Shown here piece by piece: positions 35,001 to 44,581 of a stretch of DNA of 64,000 bases. The stretch's first letter is position 1, and each line of letters begins with the position of its first letter. The position numbers and the translations under genes were made by a program. This DNA comes from Hygrophila difformis (lineage: Eukaryota; Streptophyta; Magnoliopsida; Lamiales; Acanthaceae), in the NCBI GenBank assembly GCA_030278955.1, contig JAOANR010000008.1, positions 44,375,301 through 44,439,300 on the forward strand, given 5' to 3'. The notes under the pieces were generated by a model, which was not told the origin of the DNA, did no database searches, and saw only the letters and a program-made list of their open reading frames with translations.

Positions 35001-36817
35001 AAGTATTACCAGAACATCTTAAGTATGCCTTTTTGGCAGACAAAAAGAAGCTTCCGGTAATAATTTCATCCAAATTGAGTGAAGAACAAGAACAAGCTCT
35101 AGTAGGTACTCTTAAAAATCATATTCAGGCAATTGCTTGGACTATAGCAGATATCAAAGGCATCAGTCCACACATTTGTATGCATAGGATTCTGATGGAG
35201 GATGAATACAAACCGTCCAGACAACCACAAAGGAGGCTAAACCCACCAATGCAGGAAGTTGTCAAGAAGGAGGTAATCAAGCTACTTGATGCAGGTATAA
35301 TCTATCCTATTTCTGATAGTAAATGGGTTAGTCCAACACAAGTTGTACCCAAAAAGGGTGGGATTTGTATTGTGACAAATGAACATGGTGATGAAGTAGC
35401 AACAAGACCAGTAACTGGTTGGAGAGTTTGCATTGACTATAGAAAATTAAACACTGCCACAAGAAAAGATCATTTTCCTTTACCGTTCATTGATCAAATG
35501 TTAGAAAGATTGTCAGGTAAACCATTTTACAGTTTTCTAGATGGTTATTCAGGTTATAATCAAATAGTTATTGCTAGTGAAGATCATGAGAAAACAACTT
35601 TCACATGCCCATATGGAACATTTGCTTATAGAAGAATGCCTTTTGGATTATGTAATGCTCCTGCTACATTTCAAAGATGCATGATGAGTATTTTCTCTGA
35701 TTTTATTGAAAAATGCATTGAAGTGTTTATGGATGATTTTACTGTTCATGGAACTGACTTTGAAGATTCTTTAAAAAATTTGTCAAAAATTTTGCAGAGA
35801 TGTGAGGACACTAACTTAGTTCTTAACTGGGAAAAGTGTCATTTTATGGTTCAAGAAGGAATTGTCCTGGGACACAAAGTATCTAGAGCAGGAATAGAAG
35901 TAGATAAGGCTAAGGTTTCTGTAATAGCAAATCTACCACCACCTAAAACAATTAAGGCAGTAAGGAGTTTTCTTGGTCATGCTGGTTTTTATAGAAGGTT
36001 TATTAAGGACTTTTCTAAGATAGTAAGACCCTTGTGTAATCTTCTTCATAAGGATGTAACATTTAGCTTTGATGAAGACTGCTTAACAGCTTTTAAGACT
36101 TTGAAGGAGAAATTAATCACTGCACCTATAGTTCAGTCTCCTGATTGGAGTCTACCTTTTGAGCTTATGTGCGATGGAAGTGAGAATGCAGTAGGAGCAG
36201 TTTTGGGGCAACACAAAGAAGGCAAACATCATGTTATCTATTATGCTAGCCATACTCTTAATGATGCCCAGATAAACTACACTACTACAGAAAAGGAAAT
36301 GTATGCTGTAGTCTTTGCCTTTGATAAGTTCAGACAGTATCTTATTGGAGCCCAAACTATAGTTTACACAGATCATTCTGCATTACGATATCTTTTCTCA
36401 AAGCAAGAAGCCAAACCGAGGCTGATAAGATGGGTTTTACTTCTACAAGAATTTGACATCATTATCAAGGATAGAAAAGGAAAAGATAATGGAGTAGCAG
36501 ACCACCTTTCTAGGTTGGAGGAGAAAACAGAGAAGGAGGAAGTTGTAAATGATAAATTTCCAGATGAACAATTGTATGCTTTGCAGTTGCATCAATTTGA
36601 TTGTCCTTGGTTTTCAGATTTTGCTAATTATCTAGCTTGCAAGATTGTCCCAAAATTTAAAGACTCTCATCAGAAGTCAAGATTTTTCAGAGAAATTCAG
36701 AATACTATTGGGATGAACCCTTTTTATTCAAGTTTTGTTCAGACCAGGTTATTAGGCGCTGTGTTCATGAAAAAGAAGGTTTCCAAATTGTCAGAAAGTG
36801 TCATGAGAACCCTTTAG
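32096..36817 (+). CDS. Gag-protease-RT-RNase H polyprotein of element B
   Basis: I choose ATG 32096 ([12 protein letters not shown]), because the longer open frame from 32069 has no ATG upstream. Domains in order: Retrotrans_gag capsid at about residues 155-300 ([33 protein letters not shown]); a zinc knuckle [13 protein letters not shown] near 375; a Gln/Pro-rich linker; an aspartic protease with [14 protein letters not shown] near 735 and [12 protein letters not shown] with [36 protein letters not shown] and the catalytic [11 protein letters not shown] near 1210; RNase H with [44 protein letters not shown] and [10 protein letters not shown]. Gag and pol form one frame with no stop. A one-base frameshift near 36695-36703 throws the frame off before integrase, which continues in the next entry. 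Otherwise the protein looks intact. Confidence 0.95.
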   Translation: MSERKTRSSRPPLLPFNCELERTARLIRASARRRQRDLAEGNLSTITRMANNGQNDGPGNLPNGQPDNQQNIPLRGPFQAPQRAAAPQFIHQHYFPPNFANPVPNPQEEQYQPWQPNVDQYLAGTDEEVDIPPGILNLASSRAFYGMSAEDPHLHLKKFVELSKTVKKGRASRETIQLAMFPFSLDGSAKEWYDSLNAQQKATWPELVRNFLLKYFPESKVDEWVDKISSFKMRKGESLKDARDRFFDMLKRCPQHGITERRLLKIFFTGLTHTWQMMINATGGEQLLQMPLDRAWSTIDTMTASRAVLQDDDPPSPTRKSLVIHTDKNEEKFAALTKQIADLQLAQQANQQAQHQQQQQPVMILQPAPMEPVYQCGICSGPHHNDQCPQIQEAPKQDESCNYTGFQNKHPNLSYGNTQNAQNAHLLNPQQPNQQQFRPPQPFYPQQQMYPQRPFQQVNQQNRPFGQFAPVPVNFPQQPYPVAQDNTYSLKVENALKEFIVKQTETNNQLQASIKNAENSVTEMAKLLQQREKGKLPSSSETNPQCKAVTLRGGKEVVDPEFEKKRDRLLQQKKFKDVQTMEEDDHPEQRQILEDKGLEKNVSGYSFPKEKEGGNDNPNSTGNKKDSLDEHMPRIPYPGRLKNDLQEIKFKKFLEKIKAIEISIPLVELIAEMPTYAKFLKELISGKRSAGEQHMVVLNQNCSLVLQQRIPPKLEDPGSFTLPLIINCKEAGRGLCDLGSSINVMPLAMARRLDLGKMRPVNMTLFFADQSSTRPEGIIEDVIVKTGGLCFPANFVILDIDENVRIPIILGRPFLVTAGAMIDAKNGIVKLHVDNQEVTFDMMKMSTYPFNAFETNVAGKELEDSTMEGGNLFDYYNLFTTDVTENNLAPLTNAKDATFAYLCAVRFADPETGEIKDGSESEDMPSSEQSEDDIDKTDPSEEGSDLKMEVQTRSRLTPSIENPPELELKVLPEHLKYAFLADKKKLPVIISSKLSEEQEQALVGTLKNHIQAIAWTIADIKGISPHICMHRILMEDEYKPSRQPQRRLNPPMQEVVKKEVIKLLDAGIIYPISDSKWVSPTQVVPKKGGICIVTNEHGDEVATRPVTGWRVCIDYRKLNTATRKDHFPLPFIDQMLERLSGKPFYSFLDGYSGYNQIVIASEDHEKTTFTCPYGTFAYRRMPFGLCNAPATFQRCMMSIFSDFIEKCIEVFMDDFTVHGTDFEDSLKNLSKILQRCEDTNLVLNWEKCHFMVQEGIVLGHKVSRAGIEVDKAKVSVIANLPPPKTIKAVRSFLGHAGFYRRFIKDFSKIVRPLCNLLHKDVTFSFDEDCLTAFKTLKEKLITAPIVQSPDWSLPFELMCDGSENAVGAVLGQHKEGKHHVIYYASHTLNDAQINYTTTEKEMYAVVFAFDKFRQYLIGAQTIVYTDHSALRYLFSKQEAKPRLIRWVLLLQEFDIIIKDRKGKDNGVADHLSRLEEKTEKEEVVNDKFPDEQLYALQLHQFDCPWFSDFANYLACKIVPKFKDSHQKSRFFREIQNTIGMNPFYSSFVQTRLLGAVFMKKKVSKLSESVMRTL

Positions 36818-37881
36818 GAGGCCATCATGGTCCTGCTAGGACTGCTAGAAAAGTTCTAGATTGTGGGTTTTACTGGCCAACTATCTTTTTGGACTCCCAG
36901 AAACTTATAAAGATGTGTGATAGATGTCAAAGATTGGGAAACATTTCAATGAGAGAAGAAATGCCTCAAAAAGGGATTTTAGAAGTAGAGATATTCGATG
37001 TCTGGGGAATTGATTTTATGGGACCATTTCCCCCGTCTTTTGGTAATCATTATATTCTAGTAGCTGTTGATTATGTTTCAAAATGGGTAGAAGCAGTAGC
37101 CTTACCCAATAATGAAGCTAAACAAGTTACTAAATTTCTACAGAAGAATATTTTTACCAGGTTTGGAGCCCCTCGTGCCATTATATCTGATGGAGGATCT
37201 CACTTTGTGAATAAACTCTTTGAGAAATTACTGAAGCAGTATGGTGTTCATCATAAAGTTGGATCACCATATCATCCTCAGACAAGTGGACAGGTGGAGG
37301 TATCGAATAAGGAAATTAAGCACATTCTACAAGCTTCTGTGAACATTACAAGAAAAGACTGGTCAAAGAAGTTAGATGATGCTTTATGGGCTTACAGAAC
37401 TGCTTTTAAAACTCCTATAGGAATGTCTCCCTACAGATTAGTTTTTGGAAAAGCATGTCATCTTCCAGTTGAGTTAGAACATAGAGCATATTGGGCCATT
37501 AAAATGCTCAACATGGATTTTCAGTCAGGACAAGATAAGAGGAAGTTCGATCTGTCTAAACTTGAAGAGATGAGACTGGAAGCATATGAAAGCAGCAAGA
37601 TTTATAAAGATCGAACTAAGAAAATTCATGATTCAAAAATTAAACATAAAGAATTTTCTGTTGGTCAATTGGTTTTGCTTTATAATTCTCGTTTGAAATT
37701 ATTTCCAGGCAAGCTCAGATCAAGGTGGACAGGACCATTTCCTGTTGTAGCTGTTCATGATAATGGATCAGTGACAATTATGCTCAATGAAGGAGAAAAG
37801 ACTGTAAATGGACACAGGCTGAAGGAATATATTGGTCAACAAGATTTAAATATCCAAACTGAATATTTGGATAATCCTTAG
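36703..37881 (+). CDS. Integrase part of element B pol (after the frameshift)
   Basis: From 36703 this frame is open to TAG 37879-37881. It begins with the standard Athila pre-integrase block ([12 protein letters not shown]), then the zinc finger ([24 protein letters not shown]). The DDE core follows: [17 protein letters not shown] with the first Asp, [14 protein letters not shown] with the second, and [15 protein letters not shown] with the Glu. After it come [19 protein letters not shown] and a GPY/F-like tail ([13 protein letters not shown]). There is no chromodomain, as expected for Athila. Only the single frameshift separates it from the upstream pol; the first in-frame ATG (36889) is well inside. 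The element could still be mobilised by proteins from an intact copy. Confidence 0.93.
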   Translation, partial: YYWDEPFLFKFCSDQVIRRCVHEKEGFQIVRKCHENPLGGHHGPARTARKVLDCGFYWPTIFLDSQKLIKMCDRCQRLGNISMREEMPQKGILEVEIFDVWGIDFMGPFPPSFGNHYILVAVDYVSKWVEAVALPNNEAKQVTKFLQKNIFTRFGAPRAIISDGGSHFVNKLFEKLLKQYGVHHKVGSPYHPQTSGQVEVSNKEIKHILQASVNITRKDWSKKLDDALWAYRTAFKTPIGMSPYRLVFGKACHLPVELEHRAYWAIKMLNMDFQSGQDKRKFDLSKLEEMRLEAYESSKIYKDRTKKIHDSKIKHKEFSVGQLVLLYNSRLKLFPGKLRSRWTGPFPVVAVHDNGSVTIMLNEGEKTVNGHRLKEYIGQQDLNIQTEYLDNP

Positions 37882-38152
37882 TTTTCTGTTTTCCAAAAAA
37901 AAAAAAAAAAATAATAATAATAATAATAGGGGGGTGGATACTACCCAGGTTAACTGAGTAGTATTCCCCTTTTATTTAGTTTTATTTTTTCTTCTCTAAT
38001 TCTTTTATTTTTTTATTTTCAGGAATTCGAGAAATGAAGCTGTGATGGAATGAAGGAGGAAGAGACATGAATCTTCAAACAAGTTTTTGAGTATTAAGTG
38101 TTTGGAAAATGGAGTATGAATGGATCCTGAGGCCACGCTTCTGTAATTTTGT

Positions 38153-38366
38153 CAAAGCGTGAGTTAAAAATGAATTACTCTTACTCACGCTTTGTAAAAG
38201 TTATGATGCGAGGTGATCAGTTCAAATTTTTATTCTGTCAAAATTATAATTTGTTAAGGAATAAGAGTTTGGTGTCTACGCTTTGTCGAAAAACAAAGCG
38301 AGACTATTTTACTCTGGGAATTGTACAAGAATGTTTTCTCGCTTTGTAATTAACAAAGCGAGAAAA
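38153..38366 (+). repeat. Cluster of three CAAAGCG hairpins
   Basis: The arms are CAAAGCGTGAGT/ACTCACGCTTTG (12 bp, 38153-38194), a 12-bp stem with one bulge built on CGCTTTGT/ACAAAGCG (38274-38304), and TTTTCTCGCTTTGT/ACAAAGCGAGAAAA (14 bp perfect, 5-base loop, 38334-38366). The LTR hairpin at 29124-29156 belongs to the same family. The outer base after the core differs between copies but stays paired. Confidence 0.8.
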
Positions 38367-38543
38367 GGATTTTTATACCCACGCAATGACAATCGACAGA
38401 GCGAGAGTCTGGGAATTTTGAACGGATAGATTTTCAAACTTCTCAAAGACCAAAATACCCTTTTCAGACTCTTCTTCTTCTCGTACACTAACCATCACGT
38501 CGTTTCAACCGCCAGTAATTATGGCAGAATTTAGTTTTTCTGC

Positions 38544-38550
38544 TATAAAA
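38544..38550 (+). promoter_or_regulatory. TATA box of F-box unit 1
   Basis: CTATAAAATC stands 87 bases before the ATG of unit 1, a typical plant promoter spacing allowing a short 5' UTR. Confidence 0.55.
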
Positions 38551-38630
38551 TCTAATCGAATCCTCCTCTTCTTTCATCTCAAACATTTCCATCCTGAGAA
38601 ATTATCCTAAAACCATATTCAAAAGATAGA

Positions 38631-39371
38631 ATGGCCGCAGCAGCTCCAAATGCTAGAACATCCATTCTAGACATTCCTGAAGAAATCTTGGGAGATATTC
38701 TCTCAAGGTTGGGAAGAGAAGAGATGAAGGATGTAGCCAGGTTAGCCCCAACCTGCAAAAAGTTCGCCAAAGCAACTATGGCGCCTATAGTATGGAGGAG
38801 GGCAAATGTGGAAAGGAGGATGACTGCAGAGAGGACACTTGACTCTCATTACATCCGAATACTTCGAAGATGCAGAGAGGCGGGAAATTTCATGCTGAAG
38901 CTAGAACCTGCACTCTTGAGATTCTGCAATACAGGGCTCAAGGAAGCCGCTTTTGAAGTCCTTAAACCTGGAGTCGATGACAACCATCACCCCTCAATCT
39001 TTATCAAGGCCTTCATTCTTTTGAGTTTGGAGAGCCTTGAGGAAATTGATGAGGGATTGTATCTTCTCGGATCAATCCTTAAAGATGAAGATCATATCCG
39101 CAAGATGGAGGCGAAGATCAGCAAGCTATTCAATGAAAGCGAAGAGGAGCCTAATCCCTTTAAGGGGCAAGGACATCGCGAGTACTGTGATTATTTAGCG
39201 CCACATAGTAGGGACTTAGTTAGGGAACCTCCACACTTTAACTATGGTGCCACAAACATTGATTGTTTGTGTTGTGAGGTTACTAGTTTAATTAGGAGAT
39301 TAAGAGAAAATTTTAATGAGCATGTAATTGAATCTGAGTCAGAATTAGAAACTGATTCAGATTCAAACTGA
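38631..39371 (+). CDS. F-box protein, unit 1 of the retrotransposon array
   Basis: This intact 246-residue protein starts at ATG 38631. An F-box domain occupies about residues 14-55 (LDIPEEILGDILSRLGREEM, then APTCKKFAKATMAPIVWRRA). F-box proteins bind SKP1 and bring targets to SCF ubiquitin ligases. The middle has the repeat-like CREAGNFMLKLEPALLRF and VLKPGVDDNHHPSIFIKAF. The C-terminal part has NPFKGQGHREYCDY and a C-x-C-C cluster (NIDCLCCEVTSLI), then an acidic Ser/Asp-rich end. The layout resembles the At2g35280-like plant F-box family. The first 17 bases correspond exactly to the separate first exon of units 2 and 3, but here they are fused to the second exon sequence without an intron. 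A TATA box lies upstream. Confidence 0.88.
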   Translation: MAAAAPNARTSILDIPEEILGDILSRLGREEMKDVARLAPTCKKFAKATMAPIVWRRANVERRMTAERTLDSHYIRILRRCREAGNFMLKLEPALLRFCNTGLKEAAFEVLKPGVDDNHHPSIFIKAFILLSLESLEEIDEGLYLLGSILKDEDHIRKMEAKISKLFNESEEEPNPFKGQGHREYCDYLAPHSRDLVREPPHFNYGATNIDCLCCEVTSLIRRLRENFNEHVIESESELETDSDSN

Positions 39372-39425
39372 TCGATTATGTAATCTCTTAATTTGTATCT
39401 AAATACTAACCCCTTTTGGTGTTGC

Positions 39426-39437
39426 TATATATATATA
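39426..39437 (+). promoter_or_regulatory. Possible TATA box of F-box unit 2
   Basis: TATATATATATA in the interval after unit 1 lies 309 bases before the unit 2 ATG. It is simple-sequence, so it is weaker evidence than the other two boxes. The rest of 39372-39745 is non-coding. Confidence 0.35.
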
Positions 39438-39745
39438 CTCCTCGCTTCATTTTTATTAAAAGGAAATAACTTGATTGATCTTATCCTTTACATTAGATTT
39501 TTATCTGCCCTTTTAAATAAAATCTTCAAAATAGGGTTATTTTAGGCTTAATCATTACCCCCTGCAGAGACAAGATTTACTATCTTGACCCCTGCAGTCC
39601 TTAGATAAAAATAGGCATCTCTGTCCTTGCAGTCATTCCTCTCACTTGTCATTTCAAAAATTTTCATCAGATTTTCTTCTCTTACTCAAGAAGAAATCGC
39701 CATACACCATTTTTATCACTCTCAACCATTCTCATAAGCAAGAAC

Positions 39746-40838
39746 ATGGCCGAGAACAATCCGTAAGCAATCTCGTTCAACCTTTCTTTCTTTTATTCTT
39801 AGTTCTATTTTGCAAAGCTTGTTGTCCGATTGCATTTCTAGACCTAGGGTTCATGATTCTGTATTTTTCAGGGAATGGTTGTAGAAAACGGAAACATTAA
39901 TCATTTAAGAGTCCTCATAACTAAGAGCTGTTTCTTTAAACTCATTAATCCAGAGAATCTTTTCTGAAATCTTTAGTTTGTAACTGACGCATTATCCATA
40001 TGAGACTTTGGAACTTCATATTAGGAATGAAACTCCCATTTCGACTATTCTGGCTCCATCATAAAAGTATTCCCCTGTATTCCTTATCATATTATTTTCT
40101 GGAAACAGAAATGCTAGGAATCCACAGCGCATTGGGACTCAAATATCCCATTTACCCACTGAGTTGTTGGGGGATATTCTATCAAGAATCGGAAAAGACA
40201 ATGTTAGAGAGCTTTTCAGGATAGCAGAAGTCTCTCCATTATTTTACCAGGCAAGCAAAACCCATCTTGTTTACAAGAGAGTGGACTTGGAATCGTGTAT
40301 GAGGTGGAGAGAGGACGTTTATCCGGACAATCAGAAAAGATTCATTCGAGAGTGTCAAAATGCAGGGAACTTCATGTTCAACATTGAACCTGCATTAAAG
40401 GCATTTGTGGAGGAAAAAGATGAGAAGAAGGCATATGAAATCCTCAAGCCAGGACTAGATGATGGGCATGAACCTACTATTCTGCTCAGAACGATGCTCC
40501 TATTAACAAAACAAGAGGATAAGTGGATTGAAGAAGGACTAGAGTTGGTCCAAACAGTAGCTTCTGATGTTTTAGAAGTGGTTTTCATTAAAATCTATCT
40601 TTTTCATTGGTTCACCCATATTCCTCAACTTCCAAATCCTTTTCTAGGGCAACCAGAGATGAGCTACTGTAAGGATCACACCTTGCAGGTTCAAGTCTTA
40701 CTACCACCACACATCAGGATGGACTGCATCCCATGTCAATTCTTTGACATGGTGAGGCAGTTTAGACTGTATTGTGGTGAAGTGTTTCCTGATGAGTTCA
40801 TGTGGACCGACTCCGATGATGAGGAAATTGACCCCTGA
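39746..40838 (+). CDS. F-box protein, unit 2 (two exons)
   Basis: Exon 1 is 39746-39762, encoding MAENNP with the last codon split. The intron is 39763-40108 (donor CC|GTAAGC, acceptor GGAAACAG). Exon 2 runs 40109-40838 and ends TGA. The spliced frame gives 248 residues. The F-box lies at about residues 18-60 (ISHLPTELLGDILSRIGKDN). The middle has NIEPALKAFVEEKDEKKAYE and LKPGLDDGHEPTILLRTMLL. The C-terminal cysteine part has NPFLGQPEMSYCKDH and DCIPCQFFDMVRQF, and the tail is acidic. It is closest to unit 4 by eye. No stop or frameshift is present, so function as an SCF substrate receptor is possible; the substrate is unknown. Exon 2 begins AAATGCTAG, the same bases that follow the 17-base start of unit 1. 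Confidence 0.85.
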
Positions 40839-41479
40839 GCAGTTAGAGCTAGAAATTCTATAGTATTATATATGTTTGTAATTCCTGGATATTCTGATGT
40901 ATTTTGGATCATTTGGATTTTATGTATTACAATTCTCCTACTTTTCTATTTTGTATGATCAGTTTCTTTACTCAATTCAAAAATGAATTAAAGATGAAAC
41001 TGGAAATCAGGAAATGAGATGGAAGAATTGGTAATCTTTAAATAAATAAGCTAAGGGTAGATTTTTGTTAGGCATTAAGATGAATCTGGTGAAGAAGATT
41101 TAACCAGACTTAATATTAAATTTAGAGGTCTTAATCATTTTCAATGATTACCCCTCGCTTTGTTTTCAATCAATCCAATTTTATCCAATTTATGTTGTTT
41201 GAGTTCTTTAACTCAATTTTTAAATCAATAACCAGACTCACTGATGTGGCAGGTCTAGAATGAGTGAGTACACTCTAAGTATTTGAGTACCCTATTTTTA
41301 TTCTTTAACTAGGCCAACCCATTGTTTTATATAAGACCTATAACCTCCTTATCTTTTCAAATCATTTTCATATCTTTTCATATTCTCTCTCGAGAAGAAA
41401 CCGCCATTTTTAAAGTTCTTCTTCTTCCTCTATTTTCGAAACTCTTCTTCAGAAACACTCAGCTTCAGGAACAATCCTA
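40839..41479 (+). other. Intergenic interval before F-box unit 3
   Basis: Non-coding. It contains the unit 2 3' UTR and, at 41328-41335, TATATAAG, a good TATA box 145 bases before the unit 3 ATG. Confidence 0.55.
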
Positions 41480-42393
41480 ATGGCGAGCAACAACCCGTAA
41501 GCTCTCCGTTCATTTTTCATCGCATTTCTTCCTGATGTTTAAAATTGTTACATTCTGCATTATAATGTTTTTACTCATACTAGGGTTTAAGTTTTTCATC
41601 CACTGTCGTTCTTCCCTAATTTTAAAACTTGGAGTATAATTTCAACTGATTCTTCTTCTTTAAAATTCGATTAAATAACAGTGAGGAGCAGCCTTCTGAG
41701 TCCTCTGCTTTACACCTGACTGATCTTCCATTGGATGTCCTTGGGGAGATTCTGTCACGAGTAGGGCAGAGCAGCTTTGAAGATCTGCTCAAGTGTAAAC
41801 AAATCTGTTCAACATTCACAATAGCCTCAGAATATCCTATTGTCCTTCGGAGATTTAATGTACAGGATCTAGCCTTTAAAATAATTTCTAATGAATCCTC
41901 TGGTAAAATCAAATTTCTAGATGCCTGTAGAGAGGCTGAGAATCATATTCTGAACTTACCCAAGGCCTTGGAATTGTTTACACAAGGGAAAGGATCCAAG
42001 GCATTTCAGATCCTGGATGAAGGAATAGAAGATAACTTTAAGATTTCCCAATATTTTAAAGCTTTATGTTGCCTAAGCAAAAGTTCTAGGGAAGAGATAG
42101 AAGCTGGACTTCGCTTAATTAGTCCAATCTTAAGGGATAGATTAAACAGTTATGAATTTAGATACAATCTTCTCACCCTAGTTTCAGAATGGGAATATGT
42201 CCCAAATCCATTCTTAGGGCAGGAAAATAGGGAATTCTGTGTTGTAGAAGTTCGTGATCAGGAAACCTTCCATAAGTCATCATACTATACAGCCGATCAG
42301 GTCTGCTATCTCTGCTGTGACACAAAAAGAGCCATAGCTGACTTTAGGATGGCAGCAGGGGAGAACTTTGATAATTATAGCATTGATGAATAA
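41480..42393 (+). CDS. F-box protein, unit 3 (two exons)
   Basis: Exon 1 is 41480-41496 (MASNNP with a split codon). The intron is 41497-41681 (GTAAGC to AATAACAG), and exon 2 is 41682-42393, ending TAA. The spliced product has 242 residues. The F-box is at about residues 16-58 (LTDLPLDVLGEILSRVGQSS, then CKQICSTFTIASEYPIVLRR). CREAENHILNLPKALELF follows, and the C-terminal part has NPFLGQENREFC and VCYLCCDTKRAIADF. It has its own TATA box and a downstream AATAAA (42508-42513). The exon 1 length and splice phase are identical to unit 2. This first exon may also serve units 4 and 5, which have none. Confidence 0.85.
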
Positions 42394-42584
42394 GCTTTTG
42401 GACAAAGGAGAAAGAGATTGATGTATGTGACATGTCTTCTAATTTTTAACTTTGAAACTGTCACTAGATCAGATATTTTGTACAATGTAATGTAGCCTGA
42501 TTTTGATAATAAAATCTAATCTCATTGCTACATAAATGTTGAGTTTAACTCTGAATTCTGTGTTCTTTCTCCTTTTCTTTTCAG

Positions 42585-43338
42585 AAATGTCGAAAACCTT
42601 CAACTCTTGGAAACTCAATTACTTGATTTACCAATAGAGTTACTGGGAGACATTCTGTCAAGACTAGGAATGGAAAGCATAAAGGCACTTTTTAGAGCGT
42701 CCGAAACTTCTAAGCAATTTCTCTCAGCAAGCAGGTCATCGTTAGCTCTAAAGAGAGCTAATTTGGAAACTTGTGTTGTTTGGAGAGGAGATGCTTATCC
42801 AAGTAACCAAGTCAGATTCATTAAAAGATGCCAGGATGCAAGCAATTATATGTTTAATATTGTGCCTGCATTGATAGCCTTTGTCGAGGATAAAAATGAG
42901 AAAAAAGCTTATGAAATTCTTAAGCCTGGTTTAGATGATAAACACAAACCAACCACTTTCATAAGATCCTTTCTACTGCTTTCCAAACAAGATCCGCAGC
43001 TGGATGAGGAAGGAATTCAATTGATCAAATCTGTGACTCAAGATCCTTTTGAACTTCTATTCTTAAAAATGAGTGTTCTCCACTGGCTCCTTTATGGTGA
43101 AAAGTTCCCAAACCCATTCCTTGATCAAGAGGAAAGGAGTTTTTGTAAGAATCACTCTATCCAAGAGCGACAGCAATTACCTTTTAATGAAAGGATGGAG
43201 TGTATTCCTTGTGAACTGTTTGATTATGTCAAGCAATACAGAAGAGCAAGTGGCGAACTAGGCATATTATTTGAATGGGAGCAATGGAACAATGCAGAAG
43301 AAGATCAGAATGAAGAAGAACTACTAGAATTAGAATAA
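42585..43338 (+). CDS. F-box protein, unit 4 (second exon only; no own start)
   Basis: A pyrimidine tract ending CTTTTCAG (acceptor at 42583-42584) precedes a segment open to TAA 43338. The phase is exactly that of exon 2 in units 2 and 3: with a 17-base first exon it would give 256 residues. There is no in-frame ATG before the F-box (LLDLPIELLGDILSRLGMES), and no ATG-plus-donor exon between 42394 and 42584, so it cannot make a full protein alone. The body matches unit 2 (LIAFVEDKNEKKAYEILKPG, NPFLDQEERSFCKNH, ECIPCELFDYVKQY). It is either spliced to the first exon of unit 3 or is an orphan exon. The coding sequence shows no damage. Confidence 0.75.
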
Positions 43339-43498
43339 TCTAGAAATCAAGTGATTGATATTTTCTTTGCTTGTATCTTTTGTGTTTTTGTCTTGGGACA
43401 GAGAATTATGTGGATGATTCAAAGCTGTACATCCCTTTTCCATTAATGAATTGCATTCTCTAGTTTTTAATTCTATTTTTGTTTTTAACTTTATTCAG

Positions 43499-44246
43499 CT
43501 ATGAAATTGGAACTTCATCAAAGCAACCAAGGACTTCACTAGAGAAATCTGGATCGGGGGAAACTCAGATCACAGATCTTCCCTATGAGATTCTTGGAAA
43601 CATTTTATCAAGATTTGCATTTGACCACCTTGAGACTGTCTTTAATTGTAAACTGGTCTGCAAAGAGCTCGAAAAAGCTACTCATCATCCTTTAGTCTTG
43701 AAAAAGGCTTCTCTTGAAGACTTTACAGCATGGGGATGGGGAACTTTTGAAGAGACACAAAGCATTTTCCTTGAAACCTGCAAAAATGCAGGAAATTGGA
43801 TGTACCAGTTACATGAGGCATTGCGTTTGTTCGTCAAAGACAAGAATGAACAAGCAGCGTTTGAACTCTTAAAACCTGCAATTACTGATAATCACCCCCC
43901 ATCCATCTATGTGAAAGCTCTTATGCTCTTAAGTAAGGATGAAAGGGAAGAGCAAGAGAAGGGAATTTGGCTCTTCGCTCCTCTGTGCAAGAATAGACGA
44001 AGACTCAAGGATCTTCGACTTCAAGTCAGAGGGTGGTTATCCAGTTATGAGGAATTCATCTCACCCTTTCAAGGACAACCCAAGAAGAGACTTTGTGACC
44101 TTAGGAGCTATTATGATAACAATCATGGTCCCTCAAGGAATACCTATGGAGTCGTGTCAATTTACTGTATGAGGTGCCTAGTTTCTGAGCATTGTAATCT
44201 GTTTCAAAGATTTGGAATTGAGGCAGAGACACCTCCTCATTTGTAA
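43499..44246 (+). CDS. F-box protein, unit 5 (second exon only; no own start)
   Basis: An acceptor (TTTATTCAG, 43490-43498) precedes a segment open to TAA 44246 in the same phase as the other second exons. A 17-base first exon would give 254 residues. No in-frame ATG lies upstream of the F-box (ITDLPYEILGNILSRFAFDH). The middle has CKNAGNWMYQLHEALRLF and LKPAITDNHPPSIYVKALML. The C-terminal part has SPFQGQPKKRLCDL and IYCMRCLVSEHCNLF, so the cysteine cluster is conserved. As for unit 4, it looks designed to receive an upstream exon. It is the most divergent at the N-terminus (a Ser/Lys-rich extension before the F-box). Confidence 0.75.
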
Positions 44247-44581
44247 TTGATAGGTTGAATGTCATAAGAAACACCATGCTTTGTAGTTCCATATTTTGAA
44301 TCTGATGAATTATATGTTCTGCTTTTGATTAATGATGTTTTGAATTTGAATTTCCTGCTATTTTCTGATTAAATTAGACTCAGTCAGCATTGAAATCTTC
44401 ACATTTAGAGCAAATCTCTAAATGTGAGTATGGTGTTGTCATGAATAGAATGATGAATATAAAAAGAAAATCTGGTATTATTTCTTTTTCTTTTACCATT
44501 TGCACATTTAGAGTCAAGCTCTAAATGTGAGTATGGTGACACTAATTTACCAGTTGTTCTTGTTTCTTAAGGATTCATAAG
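44247..44581 (+). repeat. Interval with two identical-arm hairpins
   Basis: Two perfect 11-bp inverted repeats, CACATTTAGAG/CTCTAAATGTG with five-base loops, lie at 44400-44426 and 44503-44529. Both are followed by AGTATGGTG. The same arm abuts the 3' LTR (50899-50917) and a third pair occurs in element D (60939-60968). There is no coding sequence. Confidence 0.8.

Larger units (their letters stand above)
37882..38630 (+). other. Post-pol region of element B with hairpins
   Basis: After the pol stop come a poly-A/TAA run (37895-37928) and an imperfect hairpin (37936-37967, arms GGATACTAC and GTAGTATTCC). Three CAAAGCG-type hairpins follow (38153-38194, 38274-38304, 38334-38366). A TATA box for the first F-box unit is at 38544-38550. 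Confidence 0.7.

Noticed and set aside
39646..39900. ORF over the unit 2 leader
   Set aside because: It covers exon 1 and its donor in a different frame and has no domain; the 17-nt exon in the other frame fits the gene family.
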